From: an uncultured delta proteobacterium
Lineage (GTDB): Bacteria > Myxococcota_A > Bradymonadia > REDH01
Assembly: GCA_903912275.1 (NCBI GenBank)
Contig: CAIWGR010000225.1
Span: forward strand, 1 to 14,565
Length of the DNA stretch: 14,565 nucleotides
Direction: 5' to 3'
Made by a program: the position numbers and the translations under genes. Each line of letters begins with the position of its first letter. Within the stretch, counting starts at the first letter, position 1. A model generated the notes under the pieces. That model made no database searches. It saw only the letters and a program-made list of their open reading frames with translations, and was not told where the DNA came from. Shown here piece by piece: positions 1 through 5,708 of this stretch.

Positions 1-339
1 CGCCATGTAGCGACGCGTTGCCTGCACATTGCCGATTCGGACGGGGCGCCGGTTGGCGGCTGCCACGCCGGCGAGACCGATGCCAACGGGAATCTTGGCA
101 CCAAGCTGCGACGCTGCCGCGCCTCGGGCAGCCACGACCTCCAGAATGCGGCACTCGGCATCCGGCAGCAGGATGTAGGTGTGCTCGAGGCCGAAGAGGG
201 TCTCAATGCTGGCGAGCAGCGCCGGCAGGAGCACCTGAAGCGAGACCGACTCGACGAGCACCGGGCCCATGCCGCGGATCAGGTCGAGCGCACGGGTAGC
301 CCGCAGCAGCGCCGCGTCGACTGGGAGCGCGACGGTCAT
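1..339 (-). CDS. GAF-domain protein, N-terminal part (runs off the left edge)
   Basis: The reverse strand from 339 reads open for 113 codons to the window edge, so the C-terminus is missing. After about 30 N-terminal residues the reading looks like a GAF domain: a helix with LLPALLASIETLFGLEHT, a strand with YILLPD, then ILEVVAARG, and the typical IPVGIGLAGVAAANRRPVRI segment. GAF domains bind small ligands such as cyclic nucleotides, tetrapyrroles or flavins and usually sit at the input end of a signalling protein; which output domain follows cannot be seen. The ATG at 339-337 overlaps the TGA of the upstream PPOX gene as ATGA, so the two are almost certainly translated together. PPOX-family genes placed directly before GAF genes are a pairing I have seen in other genomes, which makes a redox or flavin sensing role a reasonable inference. 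The gene call is firm; the ligand and output are unknown. Confidence 0.8.
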   Translation of the reverse strand, partial: MTVALPVDAALLRATRALDLIRGMGPVLVESVSLQVLLPALLASIETLFGLEHTYILLPDAECRILEVVAARGAAASQLGAKIPVGIGLAGVAAANRRPVRIGNVQATRRYMA

Positions 340-776
340 TCCGGCAGTTCGACGGCCGGCACGCCCGGGTGGATGAGCTCTACCAGATCGACTTCGTAGA
401 CGTCGGCAGAGAGCAGACGGAAGACATCCGACATGCCGGCCATGGAGGCGATGACCGCGAGGTGGTCGGCCATCTCATCATAGAGCGGGCCGCTGGTCCG
501 CGACTCCACGAAGCGGGCAGATACCCGCCAGTTGGCATAGGTCTGCGGGCAGGTGGTGAGAATGGAGGCGGGCGGGTTGCCGCGCACATTCCGTGTGGTC
601 TTGTTGAAGAACTGGCAGGAGATGGCGAGGTGCTTTTCGTCGACGAACCAGACCTGCGAGATGTAGGTCACGTTGGGTTCGCCCTCGGGGCTGCAGGTGC
701 TCATGCAGGTAGGGATGACACCCTGCATGGCAGGCCGCATCGCTGCGGGAATCGAGGTAAAGGTCCTGGTGCTCAC
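336..776 (-). CDS. Pyridoxamine 5'-phosphate oxidase (PPOX) family flavin-binding protein
   Basis: This is a 146-residue protein with a split-barrel flavoprotein fold. Recognisable family segments are PEGEPNVTYISQVWFVDEKH (residues 30-49), the strand LAISCQFFNKTTRNVRGNP (50-68) and a C-terminal MSDVFRLLSADVYEVD (115-130). Members bind FMN, F420 or related cofactors and reduce or sense small molecules; a true PdxH role in vitamin B6 synthesis is unlikely because this is the short, divergent subfamily and no pdx genes are nearby. The start is GTG at 776-774, overlapping the upstream TGA as GTGA, and the stop overlaps the downstream ATG as ATGA, so it is the middle gene of a tightly coupled operon. 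It contains four cysteines (24, 28, 54, 76) that could be redox-active, but nothing shows this directly. The family call is confident; the substrate is not known. Confidence 0.82.
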   Translation of the reverse strand: MSTRTFTSIPAAMRPAMQGVIPTCMSTCSPEGEPNVTYISQVWFVDEKHLAISCQFFNKTTRNVRGNPPASILTTCPQTYANWRVSARFVESRTSGPLYDEMADHLAVIASMAGMSDVFRLLSADVYEVDLVELIHPGVPAVELPE

Positions 777-1264
777 GGCTGGCCTCCCGGGGTGCTTACG
801 AGCTCACCGGCGCCCACGCGGGGCGTCTGGTCGAAGACGCTGTCGACCCGGAGCCGCAGCGTTGCAAAGGGGGCAACCTCGAGGTGGGCGCGGTAGCGGG
901 TGGGGTCGATTCCGACGTGACCGACCAGCGCGCAGAAGGCGTCGACGGAGCGACGCAGCGCAGCGACCTCGTCGTTGTTGGCATCGCGGACCTCGACCAG
1001 TTCGCCCTTGTATTGCAGCGTCTCGTAGTCGGCGAGCGAGGCAGCGACGATGCAGGCTCTGCGGCCCGCCGCGGCCGCGGCCAGGAAGCGGTCGGACGAG
1101 GCGCGCGACACGAGGAAGCGGACAACATCGGTGCCCTCCTCCGCCGTCGCCGTGAGCACCCGGGTTGTCTCGGGGTGGTGGGTGGCGCTCGCAATCGCGG
1201 CATACATGCCGGGGTTGCGATGGAGATGGGCAGCACTTGTCTCGTTCAGCACGGTGCGGAACAT
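773..1264 (-). CDS. Divergent PPOX-like (split-barrel) protein, first gene of the operon
   Basis: This is a 163-residue soluble protein. A longer reading frame begins at 1318, but the ATG at 1264 is preceded by GAGG five bases upstream, and a plausible promoter lies at 1290-1318, so 1264 is preferred. The middle carries RRACIVAASLADYETLQYKGEL (residues 68-89), which resembles the strand, helix and strand of flavin-nucleotide-binding PPOX proteins (usually seen as a Y-x-x-x-Q-x-K-G type motif), followed by an acidic helix rich in Asp and Asn. The match is weaker than for its downstream neighbour, so the family call is tentative. The last codon overlaps the GTG of the next gene. Its position beside a clear PPOX gene and a GAF gene suggests the three act together, perhaps as a flavin-linked sensor; that is an inference from context. 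An alternative is a general heterodimer partner for the downstream PPOX protein. Confidence 0.7.
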   Translation of the reverse strand: MFRTVLNETSAAHLHRNPGMYAAIASATHHPETTRVLTATAEEGTDVVRFLVSRASSDRFLAAAAAGRRACIVAASLADYETLQYKGELVEVRDANNDEVAALRRSVDAFCALVGHVGIDPTRYRAHLEVAPFATLRLRVDSVFDQTPRVGAGELVSTPGGQP

Positions 1265-1289
1265 GGGAACCTCGTGAGGGAGCCGCGCG

Positions 1290-1318
1290 CTTATGCGCTG
1301 CCCTGCAAATGGCGTCAA
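1290..1318 (-). promoter_or_regulatory. Candidate sigma-70-type promoter for the PPOX/GAF operon
   Basis: On the reverse strand a TTGACG hexamer (1318-1313) is separated by exactly 17 bases from CATAAG (1295-1290). The -35 box matches five of six consensus bases and the -10 box four of six. Transcription would begin near 1283 and leave about 20 bases before the ATG at 1264, with GAGG in between. The -10 box is flanked by GCGC on both sides. It lies in the 84-base gap after the phnA stop, so the operon may be expressed both from here and by read-through. The hexamers were matched by eye only. Confidence 0.4.
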
Positions 1319-1348
1319 GAGATACGGCGGCAGTGCTGAAGCGGCGGC

Positions 1349-1885
1349 TCAGGCCTTCTTGAGGAACTGGGTCTTGAGGACGATGGTGATGCCGTTGACG
1401 CGGCCCTCGACCATGCCGGCCTCGTCGGTGAGGTGGATGCCCTTCACAAGGGTGCCCCGCTTTGCAGTGAAGCCGGCGCCCTTGACCTCGAGGTCTTTGA
1501 TGAGCGTGACCGCGTCGCCTTCGACGAGCGGCGTTCCGTTGCTGTCGCGGACCACCAGCACATCGTCGCCGGCAGCGGCAGCTGCGAGGCCTGCAGCGGC
1601 CCAGGCGGCGAGCCCCTCGTCAAGCCAGACCTGCTCTAGCAGTTCGGTGGCCCAGGCCTCACCGCTCAGGCGGGTGAGCATGCGCCAGGAGAGCGCCTGG
1701 GTAACCTCGTCTGTGCTCCAGATGGTGTCGCGTAGGAAGGCTGCGGCGGCGGCGTCGCGCAACGCGGCTCCGCTGAGGTGGCTCCTGCAGCCATCGCAAA
1801 GCGTCACCTCGTCAGCGGGTGTCCGGCGGGGCTCGAGGGTGACCTGCGCAAGGTCGGCGGTTGAGGCACAGAGTAGACAGGTCAT
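1349..1885 (-). CDS. phnA: PhnA (YjdM) family zinc-ribbon protein, long form
   Basis: This is a 178-residue protein of the PhnA/YjdM family. It has an N-terminal zinc-ribbon with C3-x2-C6 and C30-x2-C33, a middle helical segment containing SWRMLTRL and WLDEGLAAW (residues 66-95), and the diagnostic C-terminal PhnA domain: VRDSNGTPLVEGDAVTLIKD (112-131), VKGAGFTAKRGTLVKGI (134-150) and a basic end FLKKA. The E. coli protein is about 110 residues; the longer form with the extra middle segment is a common variant of this family in other bacteria. Despite the old name, the family is not established as a phosphonate enzyme, and there are no phn genes here. The ATG at 1885 has GAGG five bases upstream. 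It is separated by 84 bases from the downstream operon and by about 200 bases from the mddA stop. The identification is strong; the physiological role remains uncertain. Confidence 0.9.
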   Translation of the reverse strand: MTCLLCASTADLAQVTLEPRRTPADEVTLCDGCRSHLSGAALRDAAAAAFLRDTIWSTDEVTQALSWRMLTRLSGEAWATELLEQVWLDEGLAAWAAAGLAAAAAGDDVLVVRDSNGTPLVEGDAVTLIKDLEVKGAGFTAKRGTLVKGIHLTDEAGMVEGRVNGITIVLKTQFLKKA

Positions 1886-2082
1886 AGGGCCTCGTAGATT
1901 GGGGAGTGAGGCAGGCCCCTACCTGCTGCGCAGGCGGAGGCCAAGCGCCGGGTCAGGGTAGTAGCGCCTCGACCATCGGTCGTCAGCACTGTCAGGTTTC
2001 GCGCGCGAGCGTGACGGTCAGCAACGAAGGAGCCGGAGGGAAGCGGCGGTGGCGGAGCGATAAGGTGCAGCGCCGGAGTCCA

Positions 2083-2103
2083 CTTCCCTACGGCCGTAGG
2101 AAG
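2083..2103. terminator. Inverted repeat over the mddA stop codon, possible terminator
   Basis: CTTCCCTACGG is followed immediately by CCGTAGGAAG, a near-perfect inverted repeat with one unpaired base. It includes the mddA stop codon (reverse-strand TAG at 2090-2088). A hairpin with a four-base GGCC loop could form in the minus-strand transcript. There is no run of T after it, so it would be a weak or Rho-assisted terminator, or it may simply be a chance palindrome across the C-terminal codons. Confidence 0.25.
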
Positions 2104-2810
2104 GGGATGAGCGCCGGCACGCGGGCGGCGTAGGCCTCGTAGTCGGCGCCGAAGGTGGCGCGGAGGGACCGCTCCTCGAAGTGGAGGCCGATGAGGATGT
2201 AGAGGGTCAGGCCGCCAGCGAAGAGCAGGCCACCCGCGGTCATGGTCGGCGTGGACCAGAGGAAGAGGAGCAGGCCCGACTGCATGGGGTGCCGGACGAG
2301 GCGGTAGAGGCCGGGCGTGGCAAACTGCGCGGGCGGGATGGGCTCGCCCCGCTCGTGCGCAACCAGTTGGCGCAGGCCGATGAGGTGGAGATGGTCGAAG
2401 GTGAGAGCTGCCGCCATCGAGATGCCCAGCCCTGCGAGGGCGGTGAGTTGGAGCAGGAGCGCAGGGGCGCCGCTCAGCCGCCAGAGCGCGGGACCGACCG
2501 GCTGCCAGGCGAGTACGAGCAGCACGGTGAAGGCGGAGGCGACGGCGACATAGAGGGCGCGCTCGAGCGGCGCGGGCCAGTAGCGGAGGAGGAGGGCCTT
2601 GGCGCGGTCTCGGGCCATGAGCGAGTGGTGGAGGCCAAAGGCGGCCAGCAGCGCGAGGTCGATGGCGGCGGCAGCGCCGGCGGGGAGCGTGGGCGGGCGC
2701 TGGAGCGCCACCTGCGGCAGGCCGAGCCAGGCGAGGGCAAAGAGGGCCATGCTGCCGGCAAAGGCGGCGGCGGCAGTGAGGGCAAAGAGTCGGAAGAGGA
2801 GGCGACGCAT
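2088..2810 (-). CDS. mddA: Methanethiol S-methyltransferase (MddA family), integral membrane
   Basis: This is a 240-residue multi-pass membrane protein of the isoprenylcysteine-carboxyl-methyltransferase fold. It has about five hydrophobic segments (near residues 8-30, 46-62, 85-104, 115-137 and 178-210). Family-typical features are the N-terminal HHSLMARDRAK (61-71), the SAM-site motif GLYRLVRHPMQSG (167-179) with R-H-P, WSTPTMTAGGLLFA (185-198) and the C-terminal EER...ADYEAYAARVPALIPF. MddA methylates methanethiol with S-adenosylmethionine to give dimethyl sulfide in the membrane. The reading frame extends upstream to 2951, but the extra 47 residues are proline-rich and hydrophilic, so the ATG at 2810, just before the first membrane helix, is chosen; no strong Shine-Dalgarno supports any start. 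It is transcribed away from the porin gene. The alternative is another NnrU/ICMT-like methyltransferase with a different thiol substrate, which sequence alone cannot exclude. Confidence 0.85.
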   Translation of the reverse strand: MRRLLFRLFALTAAAAFAGSMALFALAWLGLPQVALQRPPTLPAGAAAAIDLALLAAFGLHHSLMARDRAKALLLRYWPAPLERALYVAVASAFTVLLVLAWQPVGPALWRLSGAPALLLQLTALAGLGISMAAALTFDHLHLIGLRQLVAHERGEPIPPAQFATPGLYRLVRHPMQSGLLLFLWSTPTMTAGGLLFAGGLTLYILIGLHFEERSLRATFGADYEAYAARVPALIPFLRP

Positions 2811-2977
2811 CGGGCGGGCATGGTCGAGCGTGGGCGTTGGGGCAACAAGAACTGGCAGGTCGACGGGCGGTAGGTCAGAACCATTGTGCGGAGGCCCACA
2901 CTTTGAGGTTGACATGGGTTGATGCGATAACGCAGATTTGACGCGCTGCACTATTTGCGGTGTTTTCAGGAGAAAAG
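2811..2977. promoter_or_regulatory. Divergent intergenic region between mddA and the porin gene
   Basis: These 167 bases separate two divergent genes and must hold both promoters, unless the mddA start lies further upstream. The part from about 2900 to 2977 is clearly lower in GC than the genes around it. A perfect TTGACA is present at 2909-2914 and TTGACG at 2938-2943, but no convincing -10 box lies at the usual 16-18 base distance from either, so no exact promoter is claimed. AGGAG at 2968-2972 is the Shine-Dalgarno for the ATG at 2978, five bases away, and fixes that start against an in-frame ATG at 2960. Confidence 0.4.
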
Positions 2978-3973
2978 ATGCAAAAAATAGCCATTATCGC
3001 CCCCGCGACCGCTCTCCTCGTTGCCCTGCCCGCCGCGGCCAATGCCCAAGAGGCGATCCTCCTCGAGGTTCCCGCACCCGCCGCGACCGTCGAGGCCGCC
3101 GCACCCTCCTTCTCCGGCTTTGTCGACAGCTCCCTCTTCGCCCCACTCGACGGCTTCCCCGCCGGCTCCCGCGGCATCGCCTTCGGGCTCGGCCAGGCAG
3201 AGCTCGACGCCCGCTTCACGCCCGACCCCGAGCTCGAGATCGGGCTCGACCTGAACTACTTCCCCTCGTCTCCCCTCGCGGCCGCTGACGGCCTCGTCGA
3301 GCAGGGCTTCGTCACCTGGAGCCCCGACGCGGCCGACGGTCTGGCCATCACCGTGGGCAAGCAGAACGCACCCATCGGCCTGGAGTCGCTCGACCCCGTC
3401 GACCTCGCCACCGTCAGTGGCGGCCTCATCTGGTCCTACGGCGTGCCCTCCAACCTCACCGGCCTCTTCATCATGCAGGAGGTGGCCCTCGGCTCGGTGC
3501 AGCTCTTCACCACGGCCGCGTGGGACACACCGGCCGCGGTTGGCGGTGCGGTGATCGGTGGACGGGTAGACCTGGAGCAAGGGCCCCTCTGGGTTGGACT
3601 GGTCGCCACGCACGGCCCCGCACCGGAGGGCGAAACTCCTGCCCGCACCATGGCCAATCTGACGGCCGGATACGAGCTCGGCGACCTCACCCTATCGGGC
3701 GAGTATCTCTTCGCCACGGAAGATGGAAGGGAGGCCGTTGGCTGGACGCTGCTCGCCACCCAGGCGCTCAACGACAAGACCAATGTCACCGTCCGCGTCG
3801 ACCAGCTCAAGAAGGAGTTTGGCGACGAGGCCATCGACCAGGCCGACGTGACGCTCGTGGCCGGCTACAGCCCCACGCCCCACCTCAGCACGATGCTGGA
3901 GGTGAAGCAGGCCGCCGTGGGTGAAGATGGGGCGCTCACGGCGGTGGCGTTGGGCATCACGGCCCGTTTCTAG
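2978..3973 (+). CDS. Outer-membrane beta-barrel porin (putative OmpL-like beta-barrel porin-2)
   Basis: This is a 331-residue protein with a Sec signal peptide (KIAIIAPATALLVALP, predicted cleavage after ANA near residue 23). After the signal, alternating polar and hydrophobic strands rich in Gly and aromatic residues run to a C-terminal phenylalanine (ITARF), the usual outer-membrane assembly signal. The segment FVTWSPDAADGLAITVGKQN followed by PIGLESLDPVD matches the beta-barrel porin-2 pattern in which one strand is followed by a short helix/turn. Most strands end in short acidic turns. It would form a diffusion channel in the outer membrane; substrate cannot be told. The start at 2978 is chosen because AGGAG sits five bases upstream, and the in-frame ATG at 2960 has none. 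It is the only barrel of this type in the window. The porin class is confident, the exact family less so. Confidence 0.82.
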   Translation: MQKIAIIAPATALLVALPAAANAQEAILLEVPAPAATVEAAAPSFSGFVDSSLFAPLDGFPAGSRGIAFGLGQAELDARFTPDPELEIGLDLNYFPSSPLAAADGLVEQGFVTWSPDAADGLAITVGKQNAPIGLESLDPVDLATVSGGLIWSYGVPSNLTGLFIMQEVALGSVQLFTTAAWDTPAAVGGAVIGGRVDLEQGPLWVGLVATHGPAPEGETPARTMANLTAGYELGDLTLSGEYLFATEDGREAVGWTLLATQALNDKTNVTVRVDQLKKEFGDEAIDQADVTLVAGYSPTPHLSTMLEVKQAAVGEDGALTAVALGITARF

Positions 3974-4070
3974 GCGACGGAGTCTTCGGAGAGCCGGAGC
4001 GGTTACGGTTCTGCTTCCCCCGCGGGCGCCTGCAGCCTAGAAGAGCCGCTCACACTGCCGGAGACTCCGC

Positions 4071-4544
4071 ATGGCGACAGACCTGACCCTCGATGGCGAG
4101 CTTTCGCTGCTTCTTACCCGCGACTGCGCTGCCAGCGCAGAGGCCCTCTTCCGCGGGCTCACCGAGCCCGAACTTCTCAAGCGCTGGATGGCGAACGGCG
4201 GCGGCTGGTCCATCGTCAAGTGCAGCGTGGAGGCCAGGGAGGAGGGGAGTTTCCACTATGTCTGGCGGCATGCGAAGTCGCGGAAGAGCCTGTCGATGAA
4301 GGGGGTCTTTGTCGCCTTCGAGCGCCCTACCCTGCTCGACATCGCCCAGGTGGTGGAGGACGACGAGTTCCTGGACGAGGAGTGGACCACCTACCGCCTC
4401 GCGCCGCTGGCGCAGGGGACGCGGCTGACGCTGCTGCAGCGGTATGAGACCAAGGAGGAGCGCGACGAGGTCGCCGCGAGCGGCGTGGAGCTCCGTACCG
4501 ACGAAAACCTTGCGCGGCTCGACGCTGCGGTGGCGGGGCTCTGA
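4071..4544 (+). CDS. SRPBCC / AHSA1 domain protein
   Basis: This is a 157-residue soluble protein with the START-like (SRPBCC) fold of the AHSA1 family. Characteristic pieces are an opening strand SLLLTRDCAASAEALFRGLT (residues 12-31), PELLKRWMANGGGWSIVKC with the conserved Trp, the long strands SFHYVWRHAK and SLSMKGVFVAFERPTLLDIA, then TRLTLLQRYETKEERDEV and a C-terminal helix. This fold binds lipids or other hydrophobic ligands; AHSA1-like bacterial proteins are often stress-linked, but the ligand is unknown. GGAG lies eight bases before the ATG. It follows the porin by 97 bases and could be on the same transcript. Two hairpins after its stop (4572-4587 and 4594-4619) may end that transcript. 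Family assignment is strong, function is not. Confidence 0.85.
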   Translation: MATDLTLDGELSLLLTRDCAASAEALFRGLTEPELLKRWMANGGGWSIVKCSVEAREEGSFHYVWRHAKSRKSLSMKGVFVAFERPTLLDIAQVVEDDEFLDEEWTTYRLAPLAQGTRLTLLQRYETKEERDEVAASGVELRTDENLARLDAAVAGL

Positions 4545-4571
4545 AGGCAGCGCCGCCGGCTCGCGCTTCCG

Positions 4572-4619
4572 GGCGCAGGCTTGCGCCAGAATCGGACCCC
4601 ACCTAGCGCGGGCGGGTCC
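4572..4619 (+). terminator. Two consecutive hairpins after the SRPBCC gene, possible terminator
   Basis: GGCGCA (4572-4577) pairs with TGCGCC (4582-4587) across a four-base loop, and GGACCC (4594-4599) pairs with GGGTCC (4614-4619) across a 14-base loop. Both follow the stop at 4544 and precede the start at 4636. Neither is followed by a T-run, so the termination role is a suggestion; in GC-rich genomes such hairpins are common. Confidence 0.35.
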
Positions 4620-4635
4620 CCAAGTGAGTCATCCG

Positions 4636-5658
4636 ATGCTGCTGCGCCCTGCTCTGCTTTCTCTGTTTCTGCTGATGCCCCTGCACGGCTGCGGTACCAC
4701 AGCAACGACCGGAACCTCGGTCGTGGCGCAGGATGCAGGCGGCGATGCTGAGACCGCCGACACCGCACCGAGGGACACGGCGCCGGCCGACACCACAGTT
4801 GCAGACACCGCGACCGTCGACACCAGCCCGCTACCTCCGCGCGAAGCCCCGCCGCTCGCCACACCGGCCCGCTCCGCCGAGACGGAGGCGCTCTACTGCG
4901 GCCTGAGCAACGGTCAGTTCGTGCAGGGTGCGCTCCGCGGTGCGGCCTGCCTCAACCTGCCGGCTGCGGCCTTCCTCGACGATCTCTCGCGCGGCATGTT
5001 CTACGGCGAGGTGCTGCTCGCCGGCTACGCGAAGGCGACCTTCGGGTCGTGCGCGTTCGTGCAGTGCCTGAACGATGCGACCGACTGCGAGCAGGCGCGG
5101 GATTGCGACGCGGCGCGGCTCTTGGGCCCCTGTGACCAGAACGAGCGGGTACGGCGGTGCGACGGGAGCATGCTCGAGGCCTGTCTCTGGGACGGAACCG
5201 AATACCGCTGGTACCGGACCACCGACTGCGAGCGGGTTGGCGCCGAATGCGTGGAGCGTGTCTGCCCCAACGGGGCCTGCCTGCCGACGGCCACCTGCGT
5301 GCGGGAGCCGATGCTGCCGTTCTGCGACTACTACGGCCGGTGCGAGGGCAACAACCTGGTACGCTGTATGCCGAACGACGGCGCCGCCTCCTATGCGATG
5401 GAGGTGACGCTCGACTGTGGCACCCTTGCGGAGGGGGGCAGCTGCATCGAGACGCCCGTCGGTGGCGAGGTACCGGGGCCGGCCTGCGCGGCGCCAGAGC
5501 CCGACTGCGTGAACGCCTTCGGTGGCGCTTCATGCGAGAGCGAGCGGGAGCTCACGCTCTGCCTGTTCGGGCGGAAGACAACGGTCGACTGCACCGCCTA
5601 CGGCTACGACCGGTGCGAAGCGGGGCAGAGCAGCTTCGAGTCGCGCTGCGTCCGTTGA
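4636..5658 (+). CDS. Cys-rich repeat lipoprotein with Asp/Thr-rich linker
   Basis: This is a 340-residue protein. A lipoprotein signal peptide (ALLSLFLLMPLHG) ends in the lipobox at Cys19, followed by a linker of repeated ADT/DTA units to about residue 63. The rest contains 26 further cysteines, an even number that suggests up to 13 disulfides. Three copies of a unit of about 30 residues can be aligned: 166-198, 230-261 and 291-319, each of the pattern C...C(D/E)...C...DC, and each followed within ten residues by another cysteine. Such Cys-paired repeats occur in many surface lipoproteins of myxobacterial relatives; no enzymatic motif is seen. Although the frame is open from 4444, ATG 4636 starts the signal peptide directly; an in-frame GTG at 4624 is an alternative. 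It is 50 bases upstream of the octaheme cytochrome on the same strand, so the two probably share a transcript. Its function is unknown. Confidence 0.8.
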   Translation: MLLRPALLSLFLLMPLHGCGTTATTGTSVVAQDAGGDAETADTAPRDTAPADTTVADTATVDTSPLPPREAPPLATPARSAETEALYCGLSNGQFVQGALRGAACLNLPAAAFLDDLSRGMFYGEVLLAGYAKATFGSCAFVQCLNDATDCEQARDCDAARLLGPCDQNERVRRCDGSMLEACLWDGTEYRWYRTTDCERVGAECVERVCPNGACLPTATCVREPMLPFCDYYGRCEGNNLVRCMPNDGAASYAMEVTLDCGTLAEGGSCIETPVGGEVPGPACAAPEPDCVNAFGGASCESERELTLCLFGRKTTVDCTAYGYDRCEAGQSSFESRCVR

Positions 5659-5708
5659 GTTTGGACACTGGAATCGAAGGTTCTGCGCCGGTCGGGCGAA
5701 GAGTGGGG

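Noticed and set aside
1982..2023. GTCAGCA at 1982-1988 and 2017-2023 and GTCAG at 1991-1995, considered as an operator upstream of phnA
   Set aside because: The units are only 5-7 bases, unevenly spaced and not symmetrical; chance is likely, and no promoter was found next to them.
2181..2873. Plus-strand open frame opposite mddA
   Set aside because: Its product is almost entirely Glu/Gly/Arg, whereas the minus-strand frame gives a clear membrane methyltransferase.
2909..2943. TTGACA and TTGACG hexamers as defined promoters of the porin gene
   Set aside because: No acceptable -10 box lies at the required distance, so only the intergenic region is listed.
2966..3613. Minus-strand open frame opposite the porin
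   Set aside because: Low-complexity Gly/Glu-rich product; the plus-strand frame has a signal peptide, Shine-Dalgarno and barrel strands.
4444..4635. N-terminal extension of the Cys-rich lipoprotein
   Set aside because: It overlaps the end of the SRPBCC gene, is Arg-rich, and would bury the lipoprotein signal peptide that begins at 4636.
5157..5708. N-terminal extension of the octaheme cytochrome
   Set aside because: The extension lies inside the Cys-rich lipoprotein gene in another frame and would place the signal peptide internally.
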